DNA of 64,000 nucleotides from Manis javanica (taxonomy: Eukaryota > Chordata > Mammalia > Pholidota > Manidae), in assembly GCF_040802235.1 (NCBI RefSeq), contig NC_133172.1:60333613-60397612 (forward strand), read 5' to 3'. Positions 44,401 through 56,400 of the stretch are shown here, piece after piece. The position numbers and the translations under genes were made by a program. Within the stretch, counting starts at the first letter, position 1, and each line of letters starts with the position of its first letter. Under the pieces are notes generated by a model that was not told where the DNA came from, made no database searches, and saw only the letters and a program-made list of their open reading frames with translations.

Positions 44401-47400
44401 TTTTGGGTCTTGCTGTTCGTCCTCGTAGATACTGTTGTTTGACATTCTGAAAACATAAGGCGGGCAAGCACCTCAGAAGGGAGTGTGGAAGACCCCAGAC
44501 CCAGAAGCCTTGCATAGACCAGGGTGTCAGCCCTGTTCCACACCCAACGGGTGGCCGCAACTGAAACCACCTCCCTGAGCCTCGGTTTCCCCATATTTGA
44601 ACAGGGCCACTTCCGGCAGTGTTGTCTCGGGGCATTAATAACGTGCACTTGCTTCTTGGTCTGTGGTGAGAATTCTTCTGAGATGCGACCTCATTTTCCA
44701 TCCAGGACAGGATTTCAGTGTCTGCCTGTCCAACTCAGACCAGTCTGGAGATGTTGCTCTCAGATACTGAGCGTGTGCGATGCTCCGTGTGCGTTTTTAG
44801 CAGCAAGGCTAAAAATGCCGCAGTGACTGGCATTTCTTGCATGTTTTCTGATTTTTGACTGTAGAGATGCAGGTCATTGATAATTTCAAATGCTTCTCTT
44901 CCATCGCTGCTTTCCTCTGACTCCTTCGCTCTTGCTGCTGCGCAGTCATAGCAGGCTGTTCGCTAGTTTAGCCATCTTCTCCCTCTCTGATGCGCGTTTC
45001 TCTTATTTCTCTGTTGGGTCCCCTTCCATCTTCCCCAAATTCTAAACCCTGTACTGCTGCTGTCTCAGGCGTTCTTGTTTTACTCCTAATTTTCAAGTGC
45101 ATCTCTAGCCTTTCTCCACTAAGTACAATATTAATAACCGGTCTTATTTTAGAATCCTCTTCAGCTTGTTTAAAAAAAAAGTGTTTTTGCATTCCCTTTG
45201 TTAAATTTTGTCTTAGGAGGTGGTAGTGAATTTTTTTCAAATGCCTTTTGATTGTATGATTTTTCTTAAGCCATTGATGGGGTGAATTCTATTATTAGAT
45301 TCTCTCCTGTTGAATGATCCTTAGCTTCCTGGGACAAACCCTAATTGGCACATTATTCTTTTATCACACTGCTGAATTCTCACTGAGTGTTTCTCTATCA
45401 GGAATTGAGATGGGATGTTAGTTTGGAAGTGAATCGTAGGTGGTTTGAATATTTTCTGTGTATGAATCAGCTTCTCTAACATAGAATTATTTTTCTATTC
45501 CAAAATATAATTTATCCATAAGGCTGGCTTAGGTCAAGATACTAAACAGGGAGGGGTGTTATTTTATTAGTTATTTTAAGGTCAAGCTTACTTCTAGTAA
45601 AGTTTTTAACTTTTCATGTGCATTTTAATACCGTTTTAAACAAAACTGCTGTGGAGATGTTGAGTCTCACGATCAATTACTCATAGTAAGTTCTTATGAT
45701 TTTGTTTTAATCTAAAACATTGACACAAAACAGGAACTTAATGCAGATTAAATTCAATAAAACATCTGCTGCTGAAGCTTGGGTTTTAATTTTTGTCCTA
45801 TTTGCTACATTTTAAGAATTCTATTTGACAGCATTGTTGCACTTTAATTCATTGTTTCTGATAACCAGTCCTTAACATGTTTCTTTAAATTTCATGATAG
45901 GTTTTCTACTATATTCTTTTATCATTATTTCCTTCTTCCTGTTTTCTTAGGTTTGTTGACAGTACTATCCCTTTTCAAAGGTGGAATGGAATGCTCACGC
46001 TTTTTTGATAATACAATTTGAAATTTTAAACATTTCCCTTTGTATGATATTTTCACTGCAACCTTAGATTTCAATGTGTATCATTTTCTCTCTCAATGTT
46101 CTCTAATAATCTGTTACAGCCTCACTCATTTCTTATTTCGCTGTATTAAGGGAAAACCAAGTAACTGGTAAGGTTTCCACTCCACTTTTCTAATGTGTTG
46201 AGATTTCTTCATTATTTAAGTGTTTGATTATCTTGTAATTATCTCACAGATGCTTGAGATGATGTGGATATAAAATTTGAAAATAACTACCATCCTTTCT
46301 TTGTTATGGAATATATGCTGTCAGAAGACATTAGAAATAGGTGAAATTGTGTCTTTTGTACAAACATAAAATGCACACATGTCAAAGATTTTATTTAACT
46401 CATTAACTCATGTGAGAACCAGTGAGATGCTTCAGCTGGCTCAAAGGAAAACTCAAGGAATGCACATCATATATCTAAGCAACCGGGAATTCTGTAATGA
46501 AGTTGTGTATATATGCAAAATGGGCCACTGTCCACAGAGCAACAATCAGTTGCATTCTACCAGACAAAATTCATATGCATTTTTGTGTATGGGAATTATT
46601 TGCATTGTGATAAATTTTATACATTTAACAGAGTTTTAGAAGTAGCTCCAAAACAAGAAAAGACTTAGTTAATCCAGAGGATGTACTAGACAAGAAACCC
46701 AGTAATCTTTCTTTGCTCATTTTAAAGACTTTCACACATTCCTGGCAATGCCCTTTACATTCCTATTATTGTCTGATTTATCTGTCCTACAGGACAATGA
46801 TGAGCTAATTTCTCACATTAAATTGTGTTTTGCCATTTAATCTATATTTTTAATGTTTTCCCTTCCTATATGTTTAGTCATGTTGTTTGATACATATAGA
46901 CTTTTGTTGTAATATTTTTATTATATAAAGGGGCAATATGCAAAATTTAGGAAGTACAGAAAAATATTTAAAAGCTTTCAAGTCACTTCTGATTCCGACT
47001 ATCCATAACCACTGTTAACATTTTAGTTTATAACCTTTGAGCCTTTTCTTCCATGTTTATTTGTTTAATACACTTAGTATCATTCTGTGTACAAAATTTA
47101 TTTTCTGCTTTTTCCACATAATATTTTAACACTTTTCCCAGGTCATTAAAACTGCTCAGAAGCATTATCTTAAGTATTCTTATTTAAGTTTCTGACTATT
47201 CTTCTGCTGTTGTGCATATTAGATTATTTCCAGTTTTTTGCTGTTATGAATAATTGTGACACCTTGAGACATAAATATTTGTGCATATTTTGCATTATTT
47301 CTTAAGGGTAGATTATCAAAAGTGGAGAATTACTGGGTCAAGGAATATGAGCTGTGCAAGGCTCTAGATATTAAGCAAAATTGCTTTATAAAGCGGTTTA

Positions 47401-50400
47401 TCCATCTACATCCCCATAGCCACGAGGATAGCAATATGCTTTCCCATTGCATAAAGACTCAATAATGCCCTGTCCTTGTTACGCATTTGCCCTCCGTCAT
47501 TATATTCCTACTCTTTTTGTGTAATGCTTTCTCATTTAAATTCGACCCTGTAGTGATATTGCAACTTGTCCTGTTCATTTGATCAAAGTTGGTTGCAGAA
47601 TCTTTGCACAAATTTCTTTCTGTACTTTGGGGCTGTTCCTTGCTGTAGATGGGCCTCGAATTGGATCTCATTCAATCAGATCTGACACTGTGTCTTACAT
47701 GGGGAATAGAGGCTGCTTTTCTTTATTGATGCTCTGTCTGGCCTGACTGGCATCCTAATCTTTCATGCTTCTGTTTCTTATGCCTCCTTTGTCTCTTGGA
47801 CACTGTACCTTTTGATGGTCTTCTTTGTTTATAGTAGTGAATATATTTCAAAGGTCAACATTCCAGTGACATCTAAGACACACATTAACATTCTTAATCC
47901 TATTTTTATGCCTAGCTAATAGGCCACTTCCCATTCCTAATCCCTTTTATGGAATTGAAGGAATTTTTGACATTTTCAGCTATTTATTTTTTCCCCATAT
48001 TTTCACACTCTGTTGACTTAATCCAGTGTGATTAAAATTAAACTATTAGTGCTAATGTTTTTATTTCCTGACCTCCATAACCTTAATTTGTATTTGAGTG
48101 ATCACTGTCACTTCTTTTCACTTCTCTGTTCAAGAATTCTTTCTCTGATTCAACACTACATAATTTAGAAGAAATTCCTAGACATTCCTTGAAGGAAAAC
48201 TGCTCATCTGGTAAAATTGCAGAGATTTGCAGATTTCTCAATATCTCCCTATTATCCTGCAAACAAGTCATTTGTCCATGTGATACAAAATTCCTAAATC
48301 TGGTCCTTTCCCTCTGGAATCCATGGAGATGGTCTCTGGGCTGAGGCCTCAATTGTGGTGGAGGAGAAATCTGTAAAAGCTGCCTTTTTACTCCTTTAAT
48401 AATAACTTATCTTTTTGGAACTCAGCTACCCAGTCACACTTATTAACCCCTGCCTGCTGGTCTGTGATCTGGGTGCTTTTAACACAGGTCAGCTCACTTT
48501 TCTGCCTGATGGCTTTTAGCAAGGCTTTCTCTTTGTGTTTAAATTTCTTGCCACATTACAGCTTCTTGTTCAGTTTTGGCCGTTCATTTGCCCAGAGCCC
48601 ACCGATCACTGGAGGGTGTGTGGTCTACGCTCTCTGCTAGGAGGCTAATCGATCGCTGCGGTGCATTAAGCTGCACACTCCCACAGGCCTGTCTGCAGTG
48701 CATCCACCCATCTTCTTGTCTGTGGGCCTCTGCTTTCAGCCTCTCCCCACACTTCACCCCTGTCCCCTGCTACCCACCCACCCCTGCCTCCATTTCTAAG
48801 TCTCTCTATCTCCAGTTGTGTTTCCCTTGTGCAATTATTGCTGATTAATTCCCAGTCAGGGTGATGCGTGGTTTAATTTGCTTTCCCCGAGAGCCCCATT
48901 TTCCCTCGCCCTGCCAGGGACGGGGCAGGATTCTAAGGTGCCGGAGCAGGTGGTGCAGGAGGGTGGGGTCTTGGCGGAGGAGGCCAGGAGAGCAGCGCAG
49001 AGCCTGGCGGACCAGCAGCATTTTTGTCAGTCTCGTCCTTGAGTGGCGCCGGTGAGGCAGAGCCTCTTCCCTCCATGGGAAAGGCTTTTGAAGCCAAAGG
49101 GAACTCCGGGGGGTCCAGAGACCGCGACAGAGGTCTGCTGCGGACTCCTGACCGAAGGGGAAATTCTGTCTCACACTGCAGAGCAAACTTCCTGGAAAGC
49201 GCTCTTCACTCCAGTCCCCCTCCCTCTCCGCCTGCCCAGGCCCCTCCCCTCTGAGCACTAGGCCTCAGGTGCTTTCTTTGGGGAGCCAATTTAACCTCTC
49301 CAGCTGTTTTTGACTATTCTATCATTTCTCTAAGTAGCTACATGGAGGCCCAGAGGCCCAAAGACTCCTCGGAGGAGGAAGGAGGGAGAGGAGGTTGTGC
49401 ATTCTTCTCCCCAAATACTTTGTCCATGGCAACACCACCACTGGTCATTTTCATCACCTTCAGATCCATCACCATCACCACCAGCTCCATTATTATATCT
49501 TCATCCAGCAGCGACTGTCCATTAAAAATTTGCTATGGGACAGGCAATGTGCTGAGCATTTTATATACATTGTGTCCTTTGCTCGTCAGTACAGCCTTGA
49601 AAATAGATGCCCCAGTGACTCCTCTTATGGCCGTAGAGGTCAGGGCTAATAAACGGTGAAGGGCTCACCTTGGTGCTGAATCCCCAGCCCCTGCCTTGAT
49701 GTAGGAGCTCTACAGCCTCTGAGACGCCAGGGGAAGGTCCCCACTTCCTCCTGCAGGGCAGACACACCAACCCCAGGTGTCCCCCCGAGCGCTGAGCCCT
49801 CTGCCCTCTGCTCCTTCCTTCCCTCCACAGGTGTATGAGGGTGGGAGCAGCGTGGACCAGTTTGTGACACGGTTCCTCCTGAAGGAGACGGCCAACCAGA
49901 TCCAGTCGCTGCTGAGCTCCGTGGAGAGTGCAGTGGAGGCTATTGAAGAGCAGACCAGCCAGATCCGGTGCGTCGAAGAGACCTGGCAAGGTCCTGTGGG
50001 AGTATGTGCTCGCACCAACCTGTTCCCTGGTGGGGCCACTGTGTAGTTGGGAGCTGGGTGATCTTGGGCAAGCTGCTGCACCTCTCTGTGCCTCCCTTTC
50101 CCCAGCTGTAAAATGAGGATAATTATATCCCTACCTCCTTGGTGACTGAGAGGATTGAATGAGACAGTATGTGCTTAGAAGGATCCTGGTATGCATGTGT
50201 TTCCTAGACCATAATCAGTTTTGCCACGTGCCTATACCACTCACATTAGTCTGTTGTTTGACTCACTTTTGAAAACTGGAACTAAATACAGGAAATGATA
50301 CTTGGTTACCAACACTGGAAAACAGTTATCGCATGCCGTAAATGAAGTAACTGTAAAGGTAAGCACCTGGACTCTGGAGGCCTGCTCCTTATTTGTTACA

Positions 50401-53400
50401 AAGAGAGGCTGGGAGATTGCAGAGGGGCATCGAGGACAGGGTAGTGCCAAGTCATGTCTTTCTCAGAAGCACTGGAATGCAGTGATTTTCCTCAGGGTTG
50501 TTTAGTGTTATTTAAGGCCTTCCTTGTGTGTCCTTGAAGCATGGAAAAGCATGTGGGGTCCCCTCTCTTTGGTGGGGGTGCTGAGTCGAGAGGTGAGCCT
50601 GGCGCCTGGAGAGGAGCGGGTCTCCTCCTGGCCTGGTGGTGTCAGCCTGGGGACCATGAGCCCTCGCATTTGCTGTCCCAAGTTGAGATGAACTCCTTTT
50701 TGCCTCTTCTTTCTAGAACAGCCGATGTGCGTGTGCATGGCATAAAGGGGAAACAGGGACGTGCAGACAGAAGGGAGCAAAAGTCAGGCGGTGGGGCCCA
50801 AGCATTCCTGAGCCCGGAGCTCCTGTGCCTGGCGGCGTGGCCAGGCTGCTGTGTCGGTCGCCGTGGAGCAGGGATTTGAGCATGTGTTTGGGTTGGTGAG
50901 GTGCTGGTCCCAATCGCGTTTGATGCCACTGTTCCCAAAACGTGTTTGCTCTGAGCACCTGAGGCCAAATCACCTGGGAAATATAAAATGCAGATCTCTG
51001 GGCCTGCAGGGTTAGAATCTCTGGGAACTGAGTCCAGAACTCTGCGTCTGTGGTCAGTCTTGTGATTCTGAGGGTCCCCAGAGTTAGCAGCCACAGTTCT
51101 GGAAGCTGACTCTAACAACAACAACGAAAAACCGAGGGATATCTATCTTGATTAAAAACCTGCTGTTTTTATCCTGCCGTAGAACAGATAAGACGGAGCA
51201 CTATTGTAGCTGATTTCCTGTGCTTTGCCAGCTCCGTCACGGGTCAGCATTCCACCTGCCAGCTGTTATGTTGGGACTTGACTTGGGGATGTTGCTGGTG
51301 GGAGTGGCAGGTCCTCGTGGGGAGACGCAACTGTTCCACACACATTTCCTCCCTGAACCACCCAAATTTCAGCTATTTTGGCTTGCAGCTGCAAGTCCCC
51401 TCACGCCATCCTATTTCCCAGCCCTGGGGATGCCCCATTCCAGGCCCAAGACCCTAGTTCAAACCCCACTGTCCCTAGGAGATGCCAGCTGCCCCTGTCC
51501 GTGGTCTGAGGGCCACATTTAAGTTGCCACTGGGTTGCAGAGCCGCCAGGATTGACACCTCACAGACTCTGCCAAGCTTTCCCCCCGGCTGGGAAGTTGG
51601 GTTTGCCCCTCTGCGCGGGTGAGAGGTTTGCTGAGCTTTGAGGTACGAGGGAGACAAGCCGCAGAACACTGAGGCAGTGACACCCGAAGGCGGAGGAGGC
51701 TGGGGACAGGAGTGTACGCGTGTTTTATGTGGACACATGTGTCTGGTGATCTTCTGGCATCTCTGCGCGGGGGATTCAGGCACTGACCAAGCACTGGCTG
51801 GGTCCCTACTGTTGTTCCAGGCACAGCACTTGGAACCGCATGTGCCCATGGGGGGTGCCAGGGGCTTTGAGCGTGTGCCTATTGGGGCGTTCCAGGGGCT
51901 TTGCGCGTGTGCCCGTCAGTGCGCATGCGGGGTTACGAGGACAGGACACAGGCCCAGCTGCATCCAGCATCACAGATTCTCTGTCCTGTTATAAGCCCAC
52001 TCTCAGCTGTGTCTTAGGGCTCCCAATTTTGGAAAGGGGGGTTGTCTAGCTGATACAAACCCAGGCCCCCTACCCCAGGGGGCAGCAAACATGAAATCGG
52101 CTCCTAGTGAGGCAGGGAACCATGGAGTGGGGTAGGGGCCTGGCTCAGCATCGCCCCAGCACTGGAACTGGACCTCCAGGAACAGGGCCCAGGACGTGGA
52201 GCCCTAGAACGCCGCTGAGAGCCCTCAGATCCCGACTCTGCCCTGCTAGCTGTGGGGTCATGGCCAACTCACCTGCCCGGAGGTCTTGTATTTTCCTCTA
52301 AAACAAAGGCCGAGATGCCCGGTTCACAGGGCTGGGGCTCCAGAGAATTAGCCGTGCACATTTCAGCCCACAGTCAGGGCTTAATGTTTGTCAGAGCTAA
52401 GAGTGGTCCAGGCCCTGCACGTCTCTTACTGTGTGTTCCCCCCACTCAAACCACAGGCAGAACCACAGTAAACCCAGCCACGGTGCAGTGGAGACCTGGT
52501 ATGGAAGCCCCACTTCCCCCTATGCCCCCAGCCACAAGCCCGTGGCCACGGAACAAGGGAAGAGCCTTCTCTCTGGTGAGATACAGCAGTGGCCCGGGGA
52601 GGGGAGCAGGGGCTGGGGGCCCTCACAGGAGTTCTGACAGCGGCCCAGATGGGGCCTCGGTCTCCAAGCGGGACTGGCAGGGCTGAGGCAGGTCCCTCCC
52701 CTGGGGAAGCTGGCGGCTCACTCTGCCCGGGCTGGCCCTGCCCACCATCAGTAACCCTTCCTTTTTCCCAGTCACCACGGACCCCAAGACTGAGGGCCTG
52801 GAAGCCCAGATCAGCCGGTTGGCAGAGCTGATAGGACGGCTGGAGAACAAGGTGAGCCTGCTGCACCCCAGCGTCTACCCCATCCCTCCTGGAGCCCCCG
52901 GGAGTGCAGAGTCAGGTGGGGAGTTCAGGAGGGAGGTCAGGAGCCCTGGGAAGGGGTGTGTCCATCATACAGGCCCGAGGAGAGGTACCAGGGCAGAAGG
53001 GGAAAGGCTGGAGTGGTGGGCAGGCAGCCAGGAGGAGCAGCTCAAGGAGCAGATAGTGGCAGGGTCACAGGTGGCAAAGGGACACAGCTTCAAGGACGCT
53101 TTGCTCTAAGGCGGGGCTGGCCTGGGCAGGCAGCGCCAGGACTCAGCGTGGTAGTGAGGGACAGTGACGCCCAGGGAGAAGGCAGAAACAACCTGAGTGG
53201 TCAACAGTTGAACACTTTTAATTCGCTGTGGCATGTCCGCAGGCAGTGATAGACAATGGCATTGCCTGCGAAGCATTGTGTTTTCAGAGAACGTCTTGTG
53301 ACTCGGTGGGTACTCACCAAATGACTCTCAGCTGCTCAGGGCTGCCGCGACTGCACAGCGGAAGGGCCCTTGGCACACGCACCCTCCTGTCCAAGGCTAG

Positions 53401-56400
53401 AAGTCTGAGGCCAGGGTGTTGACGGGGCCGTCTCTCTGAGGCCTCCCTCCGGGCTTGTAGAGGGCTGTCTTTCCATCTTGGCAAGGTCGTCCCTGTGTGT
53501 GTCTGCGTCCTGATGTCTTCCTATGAGGACACCAGTCACATGGGCCAGGATCCTTATCAGCTCATTTTTACTGAATCGCCTCTTCAAAGGCCCTGTCCCC
53601 AAATACAGTCACACTCTGAGGCGCTGGGGGTTGGATCTTCAGCATAGGCATTTGGAGAGGGCAGTTCAGCCTGTGACAACGGCCATTTGTAGGAAGGAAG
53701 ATAACATGTTGCCCTAAGGTTTACCAGTGGGCCCTGGTTTCAAACGGCCTGTGGAACCCTAGCTGAACTGCTTCACAGCTGTGTGACCTTGGGCTAGTGA
53801 CTTACCCTCTCCGTGCCCCGGATTCCTCCTCTAATGAGAAAATAACTAGAATGATACCCTTTGCGGAGTTGTGAGGATTAAAAAGACGTCCTAATAGCTT
53901 ACCACAGAGCCTGCTGTGTGGTTAGCATTTTATAGTAGCAATTATTAGTAGACCTTCTGTTACCACACCCATACCCCCACGCCATACCGCATACCTGCCT
54001 ACACCACGACAGCAGGCATCTCAAAGCCGTGGATTGGGGAGATTTTACATTTTTCCTGCTTTAATGAATTTTTTACATCTTTTGCAAAAGGGCAAAAAGT
54101 TAGTACTTTCATGGGTTTGGGGGTTCTGAGGGATTCCTGGGGGCAGGGGGCGGGTCTCCCCACGCAGAGGGAGACTGAAGCGGAGACGTGGTGGGGAGTC
54201 GGGGAAGGCGGCGACCCCACCTGCAGGGCTGCGGCCGAGGGGGCATCTCCCCCACCTAAAGCCCGCGGCTGCGGGAGCGGTAGGCAGGCTCGGCGGTCCC
54301 CCGAGGCCCGGTTGTCATAACAACTCTGCGCGCCTCCAGAGGGAGGCTCTTTGAAGCTTATTTTTAGCGCCCCAGTCGCCTTAACAACCAGCTGGCTGGA
54401 AACCGGCGCAGAGCACCTGGGCGTCCTCTGATTGGTCCAGGCTGCGAGGGCCAACCTGGGGCCGACTCCGGGCCCCGCCCCCCGCACGCCCACCTGAGCC
54501 CGCAGGCTCTGCGGGGCCGACGGAGGGGGCTCTCCCGCGAGGGTGGGCGAGGGCGGGGCAGACGTGGGTGCCCCCTAGTCTCCCCCCACCTCCCTCTCGG
54601 TGGTCCCGCCGTCTGGAGGAGCCGAGGGAACCAGCTGCAGGCTTTGCCCTCTAGGAACCAACCCACATGGTTGTAAAATGATGGAAACAGACTCGCCCCT
54701 GCCAGGCACACCTTCACCTATAAAGCCTGTCCGCGCCGCCTGCCCATGGGAAGTCAGGACCCCCTCCGGGACTGGCTGTAGAGTTTACGGGGCCCATTTT
54801 GGGTATGTGCAAAATGAGCGTGCAGGGAGCCTTGTTCAAACGTTATTAAGCATTTCAGGGCGGTGCCACACCCGCTTGCCACTCTTACCAACCAGCCAAC
54901 GAGCCTCACGCAGGTGCTTGTGTGAGAGAGACCTGGGTGTGCAGCTGTACCAGAGACACAAGCTGTCCTCACGAGGATGGGCAGGGCGGGCTTTATTGGG
55001 GTGCCAAGTTAAAGGAAAAAGACTTTGATTCAGTGGGTCGGGAGGAGAGAGACCTAAGTTCAAACACAGGCTCCGACCCTTGACCAGCTATTGTGGCCTT
55101 TGGGGCCTTGGGGTTCTCAGCTATGAAATGGTGACCACTGAGTATCCGTCAGGTGCTGGATACTATTCTAGACACCAACATATGGCTGTGAACAGCGTGC
55201 ATGGGGTTCCTACTTTTCTGGATCTTAATTACAGTGGGGCAGCACCTGCCTCAGACAGTCTGGAAAGTTATGGAAGATGAATTTGTCAGACATCCAGACC
55301 AGGGCCTGTGGAAGGCCAGTGAGAACAGACCACCCCATCCAGACCATTAGATTCATGAATGAGGCACCAGGGGTTATAACCGGGGGTGACTCACTCATAA
55401 GTTGATGGGGAATCTCAGGGCTGTTACCACCAGCTGTGGCAAGAAGCAGTGCCCTGGGTTTAGGACTGAGTCCCCATTGTTACCTCTCCTGATACCCCTG
55501 CCCTCAGCAAAAGAGAGCCCCCTCTGTGCCCGATGCAGTAGATCCGGCTGGCCTCTGGGGCTCCCTGTGCTCCCAGGTGCCAAGGTCAGAAGGGATGTCT
55601 GCCACTTCCTGTGCTCAGTCTCCCAGCCTGGCTTCCCAGGACCCTGCTGAGCCAGCCCTATATATGGAGGGTGGACTGAGCCCTGTTCAGCCAGGGGGTT
55701 TCCACCAACCTGGGGACTCTGGAGTTATTGTGGTGGTCCTGGAGGCCTCCCTGACAGAGGTGGCCTGTCTCCAGCATCTCTTTGTGCTTTATTGTTTCAG
55801 ACCCTCTGGTTTGACCTGCAGCAGCGCCTCTCGGATGAGGAAGGCACCAACATGGTGAGGCTCGTGGCCTGGAGGCACCCCTTCCAACCCCTATTCTGTG
55901 GCCCCATCCCTGCCTGAGTCAGGAGTCAGGTGCGGGGGCTCCATGTCCCCGCCAGCCCAGCCTGGGACACCGTGAGGGGAGATGCAGCACCTGGCCACCT
56001 GCCCCTCCCAGGAGCGTCCTTTGAGGCTCCAGAGCCTTGATCAAAAGCAGTTTGGCCTGGAGCAGTGACCAGCAGGACAGGGACATCAAAACATTGATTC
56101 GCTCAGACACGGATCTGGCTGGTCGCCGATTCTGTTGTCTCGGCCCGGGACACCTCACAGGCAGCTGCCCCCATCCATGGAGCTCTTCAGCATTTGTGGG
56201 GCTACTTCCTGCACTTGGCCTCTTAAGTTCTGGGCCCTTTGTTAGCCAGTTTTCATGTGTAAGAATGAGACGTGTGTGTGCATTTGGGGTTTTTCTGGTT
56301 TTATTTTGACCCAATTGTCCTGGCCTCTCTGAAGGGAGGCTGGGTCTTGGGCTGTGCCCAGAGGGCTGGGTGGGCCCTGCGGGGAGAGGCCTGGCAAGCA

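Larger units (their letters stand above)
43107..49830 (+). other. NECAB2: NECAB2 intron 5, with an AT-rich L1 island
   Basis: 6.7 kb, the longest intron. GC-rich at both ends, but about 44.8-48.4 kb is strongly AT-rich and largely old L1. A MIR lies at 44060-44225 (+) and another in complement at 49485-49650. No coding exon or RNA gene seen inside. Confidence 0.85.
49968..52456 (+). other. NECAB2: NECAB2 intron 6
   Basis: 2.5 kb. MIR at 50045-50205 (+), a MER20/MER5-like fragment around 50930-51100, and a 34-bp imperfect tandem duplication near 51858-51925. No other gene. Confidence 0.85.
52852..55800 (+). other. NECAB2: NECAB2 intron 8
   Basis: 2.9 kb. Contains an unnamed old interspersed repeat at about 53390-53690, a MIR at 53735-53955 (+), a locally CpG-rich patch at about 54180-54560, and MIR/L2 text at 55035-55280. 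No additional exon recognised. Confidence 0.8.
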
